Shown piece after piece: positions 53,747 to 64,000 of a stretch of 64,000 nucleotides of DNA. Below the pieces are notes generated by a model. It was not told the DNA's origin. It saw nothing but the letters and a program-made list of their open reading frames with translations, and did not search any database. Made by a program: the position numbers and the translations under genes. This DNA is from Cocos nucifera (lineage: Eukaryota; Streptophyta; Magnoliopsida; Arecales; Arecaceae), in NCBI GenBank assembly GCA_006176705.1, contig QRFJ01005305.1, forward strand, positions 39,295 through 103,294, in the 5' to 3' direction. Numbering within the stretch: position 1 is the stretch's first letter; each line of letters starts with the position of its first letter.

Positions 53747-54222
53747 TTAGGACTGAAACTGAATCAGATACGGATACTATATCCACATGTATATTTATTT
53801 TATTTGATGAATATAAATATAGATATAGAAATAAAAAATTTATAATCATATTTGTTTTAAATGGATATGGATATGAAAAATATGGATATAATTATGGATA
53901 TATCTTTGATAATTAAACTTTATGATTACAGAATCAAAAATATTATTAAATAAATAATAAATTAAGTTAATAATATATTTATATGATGGTATATTTTAAA
54001 AAAAAAATTAATAAGTGCTATATAAAATTATATAGGATTACATGTAGATTCGGATATTTAGATACCGATCGGATAGTTGTCTATCCATATCCATTTTTCT
54101 TTAATGGATATGGATACAGATATAGATATTAGTCAGATCCTCAAATTTTTATTTATATTCGGATTGATTTGAATACGAAAATGAATTCAGACGGATAATA
54201 TCTATACCACTTTCATCCCTAA
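53747..54222. mobile_element. MITE rich in GGATATGGATA, about 476 bp
   Basis: Starts TTAGGACTGAAACTGAATCA and ends CACTTTCATCCCTAA, which pair as inverted ends (TTAGGRMTGAAA). The interior repeats GGATATGGATA and its complement. It directly abuts the preceding MITE. Confidence 0.65.
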
Positions 54223-54285
54223 TTGCTTTTGATTTTGTCATATCTGTATCAACTTTCATTATAACTTTTCCATATTCTCTATATC

Positions 54286-54313
54286 ATATATATATATATA
54301 TATATATAATAAT

Positions 54314-54358
<45 letters not shown>
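54286..54358. repeat. TA microsatellite with AAT interruption
   Basis: TATATA run interrupted by AATAATAATAATA at about 54307-54320. Confidence 0.95.
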
Positions 54359-54359
<1 letters not shown>

Positions 54360-56170
54360 CAATACTTTATGAAGGAGTTTGGAGTGTTACCAACTCAACT
54401 TCTCAAATAAGTTTTATTAGACCATTTGGAGGAAAAAGCATCGTGCATCTATTAAATGAAAGTTAATATGTATTCTTTGTGGACTACAAATGTTAATAAA
54501 TAAATAACATTTAAGTTCCCAACTAAACTAGAAAAATTGCAATCACATACAATTAAACTAAACAATTTAGAATTAATGGCAATAAATGTAAAAGAATATA
54601 ATAAATAGAAACTAATAAGAAAAAATTTTAATCTAGCACAATCTTTTGTACTCCAGCTCCATAAATAACAATATCTAAAAATTTATTTTCGTATATCTAG
54701 TCCCTCGTAACGCATGGGTATTCAACTAATTATTGGGTTAATTTATAACTCATTTGTATTAGGCATTTGCAGTGAGCAAGAAATCATTATTAAATAGATA
54801 AAAAGTGCAAAGAATGATGGCACTTGATGACTCAAACTACACAAATTTTTATTCTAAATATATCAAAATTACAACAAAATAATGTGAAATAGCTTCTTTG
54901 ATTCATTTTTCTCTTAAATTTTCTTAATTTTAAGATTCTAGGATAAGTTATTTGCCTAAAACTTTTAAAGTCAAAGGAAAATATCAATAACCACTAAAAT
55001 CAAAAACTTCTATCTAAAGGTTGCCAAAACTAGGTTTCAAATAAGTGAAAACTAGGTTGCAATTCTTTTAAGATTAAGAAATATCACTCCAATATTACTT
55101 TATGTCTTCATACCTGAGTTTATAGAAAGCAACAAATTTGTAAGAATTTATTAGTTATTTCAAATGAAATATCTTATTCCATGAATGCATGTTTCCTTTT
55201 CTTCTCCTTCCTTTTATTATTTCTTGTTTAACATTAATGAAGTGAAGGCGCACTATACGTTATAGATGACATTGCTTCATATTTGAATCCATGACCATGC
55301 CATACACATGACACTACTTAAGATTTGAATCCATCTCTCATAACTCCTTATAAAGATCAATTCAATAATGAACTCCAATTTGACACTTGTTCATTTAATA
55401 AAAATATCATAAGCCAATTTATTGATTGAACCTACGAGCCGAGCAACATAATGGCAACTTTAACTATTGACCTTAATATTAACTAATTAAGATCAACTTT
55501 ATCAGCACCCATTTACCAGTCTTTTTCATAATAGATTCCCTATTTGTTCTATCAAAAATTATATATGATGCCACAAGGAGGTATGTATATATATAGCAAT
55601 AGACTATTTTTTAAAAGATTAACTTCTTTATACTAATTCCTTATTCTATCTTTCCTAGTTTCGCCATGCATCCATTTCAATATGCTCATTGATGTAGAAT
55701 TCTTCATTTTTAGAGACTTTATGACCCAACATTCTAAACCATAAAAAATATTGATATTTACAAAATTTTCATTAACCAAGTATGAGCCAGAGATTTGATG
55801 TTGTCTCCTAATATATGCATCAATCACATAATATCCTAAAAATACCACTCCACTTCATACATACAATTTTAATTATATTAAATATATTTTCATTTATCTC
55901 TCCGTATTTCAAATAATGGCCTTGCATAATGAAATCAATTATGTGGTAATTCCCCTTGTCCATCTTCTTGGCATAGGCCTCATCTTGTCTTCATCTAAAA
56001 TCTATGTAGCTTGACTATCTATTAACTCTTTCACTGGTTTCAATGCATATGTATTGTAATACTCTTATCTCAATCCATTAATGGAATTAAGGTTCAAATA
56101 ATATAAACTTACCAAAAACATGTGTGTAAGAGAAGAAAAAGAAGAGAGCACAAGAGATAACTATAATTAA
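54359..56170. other. Non-coding interval
   Basis: AT-rich. No gene, element end or array was recognised. The minus-strand ORF at 55633-55848 has no domain. Confidence 0.4.
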
Positions 56171-57234
56171 GGAACCGTTTGGTTGCAAAAAAAAAAAAAA
56201 TTAAAAAGAAAAAGTCAGTATGTTAGAATCTTTTTTCCAATGTTTAATTATCAAAGAAAAATTTTAAGAGAAACGTTGGGGTCATAATTCTCTCTAAGCA
56301 TCCCAAAACTTTTTCTTCTCAAGAAGTAGCTTTTTTAAAAAAGAAAAGCAAATGCCTTATCTGGTTGATGACTTATTAATACACAGGTTATCTCCATCGA
56401 GCAAAAAAAACTTTTTTCAAAAACTTTCTTCTTGATTTTCTTATCACAATTGATAAAAGATTTTGAATTTCTTTTCTACCAAATTTAAAAAAGGGCATAT
56501 CTGCCATCACTTCTATATCTCAATTTTTTATTTTTTTTAAAACCATAAAAACCAAGGTAAAAAAATGTCGGCTACTATTGCTTTTAATTTTTATTTTCAA
56601 AGTTATCTTTAGAAAAAAATGAAAGTAATAAATTTTTACTTTCATTACTTTCATAAATAAGAAATATATATCTTTTATCACTACCATTAACACCACCTCC
56701 ATCATCACTACCATCATCATCTTTACCTCCATCATCATCATCATTGCCATCATCTCCACCACCTCCATCATCAATACCATTACTGTAACCATCATCATTA
56801 TCATTGCTATTTCCACCATCATCATCACCATGATCACCACTCCCACCTCCACCCCCTTCACTTCCATCATAATATATTGCCACCACAATCTTTATTATGC
56901 TATCTCTTTTATCCCTACTATCATCACATTATTGGTGCCCTATAACTACCACCACATTTATTGCAACTCCACCACGTCTATTGCAACTCTACCATCATTA
57001 CTGCAACCACCACTATCATAGCCTCCATTATCTTCGCCATCATAAGTATTATCATAACCATCATCATGACTATATTGTTAAAATAATTAATTATATAAAA
57101 TATATTTATATTTTTTAAAAATAAAATAAAATAGAAATAAGTTTTTATTTTTTATTTTTAAAAATATGAAAAAAATGAAAATGATGTCAAATAGCATCTC
57201 ATTTTTTTCACCTTCTGAGCAATCAAACAAAGTC
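56171..57234. mobile_element. Tourist/Harbinger-like element, 1064 bp
   Basis: Left end GGAACCGTTTGGTTGC, complement of the right end GACTTTGTTTGATTGC, flanked by TAA on both sides (56168-56170 and 57235-57237). No transposase. The middle (56690-57060) is a CAT/CCA trinucleotide-rich tract. Confidence 0.82.
56690..57060. repeat. ATC/ACC trinucleotide-rich tract
   Basis: Irregular ATCATC, ACCACC and CCATCATCATC units. It yields an Asp/Gly-rich (GGDDGNDDDDGG) and a Met/Val-rich minus-strand shadow ORF, neither with domain features. Confidence 0.85.
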
Positions 57235-57429
57235 TAAGTTCTTTATATTGTGTAAAAATGGATCGAATGAAAAACAATCATAATAATTTTATAGATTCCT
57301 CTAACTAAAAAAAAAAATCAAAACCCCTTTAAAAGCCTTAAAAACCAATTGACATCAATACTATAAGCATCAATTCTCATCCCAATTACTTGAGATCAAC
57401 TTATGGATCCTCATTCATAAAAAATTCTT

Positions 57430-57695
57430 GAGTATATTTAGTTAGGGGGTTGGAGTTTGAAATGAGAATGGAAATGAATGACTTTTATTTTTGTCATTCA
57501 ATTAGGGAAATCTCACTCCCATTCTAATTCTAAGAGAAAATATGAATGCCTTAATATCCCAAAATCCAATCCCTACTCTTTCTTAGTATTTAAATTCTAT
57601 TCAAATTCTGATTCTGATTCTAATCATGAACCAACACATCGAGGAATATGACCATTTAATTAATTCCGATTTCAGTTCTGATCACAAACCAAATA
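57430..57695. mobile_element. Possible small MITE
   Basis: TATTTAGTTAGGGGGTTGGA at the left and the complement TATTTGGTTTGTGATCAGAA at the right form weak inverted ends. The interior has ATTCTGATTCTGATTCTAAT-type repeats common in plant MITEs. The target duplication is unclear. Confidence 0.4.
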
Positions 57696-58161
57696 TTTTT
57701 TTTGAATAAGTAAAGAAAGGAGATCCTATTAGAAAAAAAATAAAGAAATAAAGGGAGGAGAGAGATCCTATACAAAATCATAGAATTCTAAACTACTATT
57801 TTCTTGATCTCAAATAGATACAAAACAAGCACTTAGGCATAATTAGACAATGGATGGAAGATGGAATTAACCAAAAAGCCAAAGATGAAAGAGAAAGAGA
57901 GAAGAACTAGAAGGGAGGAGAGAGATGAGAGCAGACTACTATCTTGGATTTGATCGCTCGTCTTGTCCGATGATGGATATCAGAGGAGACCCAGATTTTG
58001 ACGTCATGCTATTTGTAAAGCAGAGCAACTAGTTGACATTTTCCATTTTAGGCGAACTCTTCAAAAATAAATTTGAAAAGCAAACCATCAAAAATGGCAA
58101 GATCTCTATGTTCTACTTCTTTTTCAGAATTTTCAATTTATACGCTTACACTCAAGCCCTC

Positions 58162-58318
58162 TTTCTGATCTGGTTTTGAAACATTATTATAGTCTCGCCA
58201 CATGGTGCCAATTTGGTATACTCCCCCCTTTCTCTCTCGAACCTTTTTTTTATCTATTTTTGAAGCATACTTATGATCCTGCCCGGTAGTGCCAATTTGG
58301 TGTACTTCCCACTCTCTC
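58162..58318. repeat. Degenerate tandem duplication of about 90 bp
   Basis: TTTTGAA.CAT.CTTATGAT, GCC..ATGGTGCCAATTTGGT, TACTCCC and CTCTCT occur in two successive copies. Confidence 0.65.
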
Positions 58319-58330
58319 TATACTAACACA

Positions 58331-58332
<2 letters not shown>

Positions 58333-58381
<49 letters not shown>
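58333..58381. repeat. TA microsatellite
   Basis: About 24 uninterrupted TA units. Confidence 0.95.
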
Positions 58382-58384
<3 letters not shown>

Positions 58385-59068
58385 TTTCTATGTCCAAAGG
58401 GCATAGGATAAGGAGCATTAACCATCCATCTAACTAGATGGGCTTCATCCGAATAACAAGAAGATAATTAATAACCTTTTTTTGACAAAACTATCCTTTT
58501 TATCTCTTTTGATGCTAAAAGCCATTTTGGGCTAAAAAAATAGAGGAAGAATATGACTTTTCACTGGGACATCTTTCTTTATTCAGCCTGAGTCTTAGTT
58601 CTTCTCCATATCTTAAATATTTCTTTTCTTATTGATTTGGTCGCTGTGATTTGGCCATTATTTTGAAGAAGTTTCAAAATAGTTATAATTTTTCATTTTT
58701 GAAGGTTCGATCAGCACAATTGCACAAGGTTGGGTAGTTCTTCTCCATTGCAAAATCGTAATTCCTAGACTAAATTTCATAAATAATTTGTATTGCATAT
58801 ATTTTATTTTCATTACCTTAATACTGGAAGTATTTTTATTCTTTTTTATTTTCTTGATTTTTTATATTATTTATTTATTTATTTTAATATGCTTATAATG
58901 TAAACATTACAAGATGGAGAAGAATTTTTTCTTCAAGGTGATCTTAAAGTGCTGGTAGAAATTTTTTTGATTTGAATGAACCTCTCGATGATGATAGTTG
59001 TGAAAATTTTACGATACTAATTAATTTGAAAGATTAAAATTTAGTAGAAAATATATATGAGTCATTCA
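58382..59068. other. Non-coding interval before LTR
   Basis: AT-rich. A short frame near 58970 reads FDLNEPLDDDSCENFTIL but has no supporting context. Confidence 0.35.
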
Positions 59069-59407
59069 TGTTAGGAATGTATCCCAAAGTGAATCATCAA
59101 TCTATTGATGGTTGAGCCATATATTTATAATTGTATATGAATTATAAATTAATAAAAATTATTTTGATATTTTTTATCATAAATTTTATTGTCTTCTAAT
59201 GAACTCCTATGTTGTGATGAAGTTCTTAGGACTATCTAGATTTGGCAAAGGAGGATTTGTCATTTAGTCCTTAAATAGTTCACGACCAAATGATACATTG
59301 TTACTTAAGATGATAACGTTTATCAAGTATAGATCATTGTGTGCCATATAGGTTGATTGTTCTCATAACCAAGAAGTGTTGAGACACTGATATGGCATGC
59401 AAGTAAG
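59069..59407 (+). repeat. Copia-like LTR fragment, 5' part
   Basis: Starts TGTTAGGAATGTATCCCAAA, a beginning typical of a copia LTR family in monocots (recall, not searched). It continues 339 bases and is cut off exactly where the 1.33-kb duplicated block begins. No PBS or coding sequence follows. Confidence 0.5.
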
Positions 59408-60736
59408 ATGCATTATAGAATGTTTGCACACATGTACGCATATTTGTATGTATGTAAAAGTACATTCATAAATTTATGCTTTGATATGTTTATTTGTATT
59501 TTGTACGAACATATTAAAACCACATATCTATATTTGCACTCAAAAACAAGTACATTCTTCTTGTCTACCATGGAAACATACAAAAACATCTACCTTACAG
59601 CGAAACCACGCGCCTCGAAAACCTTCTATAAAGCATTTTGACTCAGCCTCTTGCCCAACTTCAAACGGCAGCTGATGTTCAAAGTCCATGCTTCCCACAT
59701 CCACGGGTGATGATCCTACAGTAAAGTTACGGAGACAGCTCCTTATGAGAGCAAGATAACTCCAACAAAGTAGAAAGTGGCGACAATAGAAATTTGGGAA
59801 AACTAAAAAACAAAGGCAAACTTTCTACGAGAGAGATGTTTTTAGTATTAAACTGAAGGGCAGAAAAATGTATTGTTCATAGATCAAAATAAATGTAATA
59901 ACTCAATAAATTGAAACTTCAGAACAAAAGGAAAATGCACAAAAAAAAAGAGAGAACAAGAACAAGCAGAAAAGTTCTTTCAAGCAAATGGAACAAGAAC
60001 ATACAGAGCAATAGCAGAAAGTTTTAGTGATTTAGATACATGAATAACTTACATGCTGGAAAATTGTTAATTCACCAGTAAGGTTTACTTTTTTGGAACG
60101 ATTAGCAGGTTGCCCAGTTGAATCAGTCAAATTTTGAACTTGGATATTACATTCACTTATCGTTTCTGGCCCCTTCTCTCAAGTACAAGCCCTCACAAAA
60201 GATAGTGTTGACAATATTTGTCATGTCCCAAATAGCACACTTGGGTTGGCCATGTGACACGGCCTCATATCCCCTATAGTGTAATTCTAGAGTATATGCA
60301 AGGCCTGATAAATCTGAACCAAAACATTTAATTCTAGGAGATAAACGGCTAAGGCAAACCGCATATTACATTCTTTACTGAAAATTAATGTTATCCAAAA
60401 ATACACCATTCAGATACATTTGATATTAGTTACAAAACTTAACTACCACTACCTCTCACCAAAAAGTTCTAACTCGGTCCGATCTAGCTAGGTGCTATGC
60501 GACTTTGAAAAGAAATGGAAATAACAATATGAGCTAATGGCTAGGTAAAGATTTTTTAAGCATGCCCACAAATAGAAAATGATATCGAGTCTTTGATAAC
60601 TATATCTGTTGAGAAGATAGTAGTTCAAAACTCAGTGTTCAATATTTGAGTATTCATATAACCATCTAAACAAAAATACCAGTACGTTCACCAAATTACA
60701 TTGGTAAGTAATTCAAATATATATATATACGGTGTT
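59408..60736. repeat. 1.33-kb direct repeat, copy 2 (contains Agenet exon 1)
   Basis: Matches 48744-50071 over its whole length. Bounded on the left by a copia-like LTR fragment and on the right by the end of another LTR (TGTTGAAGG at 60733). Confidence 0.95.
59594..59715 (-). CDS. Agenet first coding exon, second copy
   Basis: Same acceptor and donor bases as 48930-49051. ATG at 59689. The two base differences visible in the coding part (CCT to CCG, CGT to CGC) are both synonymous, giving the same 32 residues (MDFEHQLPFEVGQEAESKCF...). Splicing this exon to copy 1 would shift the frame and stop, so the two could only be used as alternatives. Confidence 0.7.
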
Positions 60737-62790
60737 GAAGGAAAATTCTGATTTTCTGGATCAGGTTCGTTCAGATCTGATCAGATCAAGAGATATATTT
60801 CAAAAATTTTTTTCTTTGATTCAGATCAGATCTAAGATTTTTCAGATCTAATTATTATTATTTTAAAAATTAAAATAAAATCAAATAAATTAAATCAGAT
60901 TTAATTTACCTTGAAGTGGATAATCCTATTACCCATTGATGATCCTATAAGCAGCGGAAGGTTCTGGATCAAGCCATGCAAGAGCCTGGCCTCTACCAGT
61001 ATCCACTCGGGCTGGATCTGGAGATGCTCTTCTTCTCTATCACGTCTCCAATAATCAAATCTGGAGGATCTTCAAAACTCCTTTTGAAGATCGGCAGTTG
61101 TCCTTTGCAGCAGCGCAGCCTTCTAGCTTTCAGTCGCCTTTCTCTCTTCTGGATTGCACCAACCAAGCTCCAAAACTCTTTTGGACGTGGAGAGGAGAGG
61201 GAGAAGGTAGGTTTGGCATGGAGGAAGAGGGGAGAGGCAGCCTTGGGGCGTGGGGAATTGTGATTCAATCTCCTTTTGAGTTGGGCGCAGGGTCTTATTT
61301 ATAGACTAAGCGTGATCCAACTTCTCTTTTTCCCAACCAATCACAACTCTTTGTGAAATCAGATCTAAATCTAATTGGTGGGAATAGAGTCCCCTGGATT
61401 CCTCCTTAGAGGGTGCCTAAGACCAGTCAAAGTTGGTTCTTAGGAGAACTCTAATTGAAATCCAAAAAGGAGATGGAGTTCCTGTCCAATAGGGACTCCT
61501 GGGCGCCTCCAGCTTGGGCACATGCCAAGGGTGGCATGTGCCCTCTTTCTTGCCAGGTTCTGGCAGGAGGACAGGCCTCCACCAGCTCTTCAATAGATGC
61601 ATGACACATGGACAGAAGTCAAAGTATCAATGGTCAACATTTGACCAGTCAAAGGTAGACTTTTGATCGAAGTCAAAGAACGAGAAATGGCAGGTGACCA
61701 AAAATGGCAGATAATGTCTTACAAAATAAGACAACCTTTTCTGACTTGGATAATCTCCAGTCAGACCATATGAAGGCCTCTGATTGACACAAACTCCTTT
61801 GGCTCAGATAGGATAACTTATTTATGATAGCAAAAGAAGAACGTTAGGTTCAATCGAGTGCTAGCACGATTTCCTTGAACCTAATTGAATCTCATTCAGA
61901 TCAATTGAACTAGATCAATTCAATTGATGATCACTAGATTCAAATCCTTATTTGTGTGATCCAGTTAGGTTCAGTTCTGTATGGTAATGGGATATGTCAT
62001 GATCTCTATCATCGAAACTTCTTTCGATGGATCAGAACTCTTCTGATTCGAACAGCTAGAATGATCGATCATCTAAATCATTCTAATTGCTCCCAAAATC
62101 CACCAGTGACACCTAGCAGTATATGGTGGCAACCCATCAGAGCTGAATGCGAACCTCTTGGTGCAGCTACTTGTGTGATTAAGTTCTTCTATCTTGAGCC
62201 CCGATCAGATTAGGGTTAAGGCGAACTCGTCAAACCCTAGTCTCTGTCATATGATGTAATCATTCGATTTCAAGTCCAATGTGAAAAACCTAAATAGAAA
62301 CTCTTTCTATTATTTCACTCTACCATGGCCATGGACTTCTGAACTTGATTCTCATGATCATCATAGGGCTGCTCCTCTACCACCGAGGTAGATAGATTCC
62401 ATCTTGATGCTATCCAGTTCCTACAATGAACATGCTATAGCCAACATACACCTCAGGATTCCATATGGCTAGGAGATCGAGTAATGGTGTAGTCAAACTA
62501 TAACACCTTCAAGGTGAACTACCGATGCACCTCAGATCAAAGAACCAGACACACTACTGCAGCATCGAGTCAGTCATTGACGAGAAGGTAGACTTCCTAA
62601 TGACTACTCGAGGTGGTCACGCTCAGTGCCCTCGTTCTCTAACGAGTATCTATACTCTCGCTCTGGTGTCTCCACACCATAGACTCAAGACTCATCTACT
62701 AAAGAGAAGCGATTGTACACTAACCTTCTGGATCAATCACCATCCTCGTGACAAGAGAGAGATCGTTTAGTAATGAAAAATTCCTAGAGG
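60733..62790 (-). repeat. Probable copia-type LTR, minus orientation, about 2 kb
   Basis: On the minus strand it ends TTTTCCTTCAACA at 60733. A TATA box (CTATAAATAAG, complement of 61294-61304) lies about 570 bases before the end, followed by a GC-rich R/U5-like stretch. The upper boundary is approximate. ORFs at 60976-61304 and 61956-62770 have no domain. Since genomic DNA, not a PBS, lies beyond the CA end, this would be a 3' or solo LTR. Confidence 0.55.
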
Positions 62791-63740
62791 AGGATTAATT
62801 ACCTTTAGACATGGTATGCATCTTCCAAGAAGATGTGTCGCTAGCACCTCCTGAGGAAATAGAACGCATGAGCAGATTCCTTATGCTATCTACATCTAGG
62901 AGCCCATGTATGCCTATGCTATGCACGACGCTGATATTAAGGCCCATGCTATTGAGTATTCAAAGTCAATTATCAATATCCAATTTCAGTGTTGAAGAAG
63001 CAGTGGACTTCTCTATGAAATGTATTTCCTTAAGTACTTTGAGAAGAACTTATAGGATATGATGATTGCGCCCTTCTGTCAACGAGTGAACGCACACTGC
63101 CAAGTCCAGGGATTTACACAGACTTGGATTTTTTATGTCCGATATAGATGAGCGAAAGTCGTACATTCTAGAAGTCTGGTTTGTGTTGCAATTGGGGGGG
63201 TGCTGGTTTTTTTTGTTTCTTTTTATATCTTGGTAGAAGTTTCTAAAGTTAAACCATGAATTATGCTTATGATTTTTCATGTCTTTTCTTTGGCAGAGCA
63301 GAGATTATTGTTTTTTTGTTTTTTTGTTTTGCTTTTCAATAGACTTTGCGAAGGCAGCATCTCATGGTACAAAAGTTTGGCTGCAGAAGAATTGGAGTAT
63401 AGTACCATTCAGGATGCCAATTCGCCTGTGCTGTAGTTGCGACAATAAGCGGCCATAATGCCCCTTGCTAAGGAGCCAAGGTCTCACGCGATATTCATGC
63501 ATTTGAGTCGGCGATCCGCCTCATATGCCGTCGATTAAACCGTTCGAGAAGGGTTAGTTTAGGTCAAGCAGGTCAACTGCCATAGATGAAAGTGTGTAGA
63601 TCCCACTTACTAGGCCACTAGCACACCAAAAGAGATAGCCAAACATGGTAAGATGATATGGTGACTTCGACTTGTAACCAATTGGCTTTAGATTAGAATA
63701 TATAGGAAATTTGCTTAGATAGAGTGTGCCTCAAGGATAG
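62791..63740. other. Unassigned sequence
   Basis: Contains a small plus-strand ORF (62811-63062, PPEEIERMSRFLML...) and a T-rich tract (63310-63335). No domain was recognised. It may be interior of the element to which the 60733-62790 LTR belongs. Confidence 0.35.
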
Positions 63741-64000
63741 CCAGAATTGGCTGGACCATGTAACAGTCTTCTAGGCTGAGATAGTAGATATTTGTTGACT
63801 GATAGGATCAATAAGAATGGTTACTTCATTCACATATGTGTATTTTAGTATCTTGTGATTACATCTTGAGTTCATGGTCAATGATAATTCGTCTCGATGT
63901 GTTTGGGATACAATTTTATAGAGAATTGTCAAAGTAATTTGTAGACTGGAATAATTCATTATGTACTTATACAATATGCTTCCGCCCATAGTGTATCTTG
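63741..64000 (+). repeat. Possible copia-like LTR fragment, 3' part
   Basis: TTGACTGATAGGATCAATAA, GAATGGTTACTTC, ATCTTGAGTTCATGGTCAA and CGTCTCGATGTGTTTGGGA read like the downstream half of the LTR family whose start is at 59069, in the same orientation. Based on family recall. Runs off the window. Confidence 0.35.

Noticed and set aside
56520..56888. Met/Val-rich and Asp/Gly-rich overlapping ORFs
   Set aside because: Direct product of the ATC/ACC trinucleotide tract inside a Tourist-like element.
58960..59060. FDLNEPLDDD frame suggestive of an EAR motif or FAR1-type N-terminus
   Set aside because: Only about 35 codons, with a stop upstream and downstream and no further domain. Probably chance.
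60976..61304. Overlapping plus and minus ORFs of 68-95 codons
   Set aside because: They fall in the GC-rich transcribed part of a probable LTR just after its TATA box. No domain on either strand.
62811..63062. Plus-strand ORF of 83 codons considered as a copia gag piece
   Set aside because: No zinc knuckle, protease or other retroelement motif. Not supportable beyond 'unassigned'.

Overview
The window is plant nuclear DNA: AT-rich and intron-rich, with nested LTR retrotransposons, hAT, Mutator and Tourist-like DNA elements, TA and CT microsatellites, and a split plant-type Agenet gene. The retrotransposon and hAT protein remnants resemble families I associate with monocots, and I would guess a palm. 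That is family-level recall, not a search result. There are no rRNA or tRNA genes, no CRISPR array and no bacterial-style operons. Most long ORFs are shadows of transposon remnants, LTRs or low-complexity DNA.

The only host gene I can reconstruct is on the minus strand from about 49.0 kb down to 17.1 kb. It encodes a tandem Agenet (plant Tudor-like) protein of roughly 340 residues, split into at least six phase-compatible exons: 48930-49051, 44208-44277, 43073-43329, 38822-38938, 17611-17669 and 17095-17535. The 21-kb intron between the fourth and fifth exons has absorbed a nested stack of transposons. The last exon carries a one-base frameshift. The first coding exon is repeated, with its splice sites, inside a 1.33-kb direct repeat (48744-50071 and 59408-60736). 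A weaker minus-strand exon cluster of unknown identity lies at 8.47-9.63 kb.

Layout: 0-0.7 kb, AT-rich direct repeats. 0.69-6.40 kb, a MuDR-like element with about 165-bp TIRs, a broken minus-strand transposase and a convergent GRF-zinc-finger plus coiled-coil pseudogene. 6.68-7.57 kb, a TIR element built around a 21-bp minisatellite. 9.90-16.97 kb, chromodomain Ty3/gypsy element 1 (TSD ATTAG), interrupted by a minus-strand Tekay-like fragment with a 2.39-kb LTR. 17.1-49.1 kb, the Agenet gene, whose introns hold a gypsy gag/protease scrap (19.7 kb), LTR fragments (22-23.7 kb), Reina-like gypsy element 2 (24.35-34.18 kb, TSD ATACT) with a composite hAT (25.61-31.39 kb) inside it, an RTE-type LINE (35.5-37.6 kb), a 955-bp solo LTR (45.0 kb, TSD GATAC) and a TRIM-like element containing an inverted-repeat element (46.5-47.3 kb). 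50-58 kb, a GC-rich TIR element, LTR-like DNA, three abutting MITEs, a 1.06-kb Tourist-like element and TA repeats. 59-64 kb, copia-like LTR DNA around the second copy of the Agenet first exon.

Nothing here looks like a new multi-gene system. The points that most merit follow-up are the duplicated, mutually exclusive first coding exon, the GRF protein gene carried by the MULE, the composite hAT with a tandemly repeated 3' end, and the minisatellite-cored TIR element.
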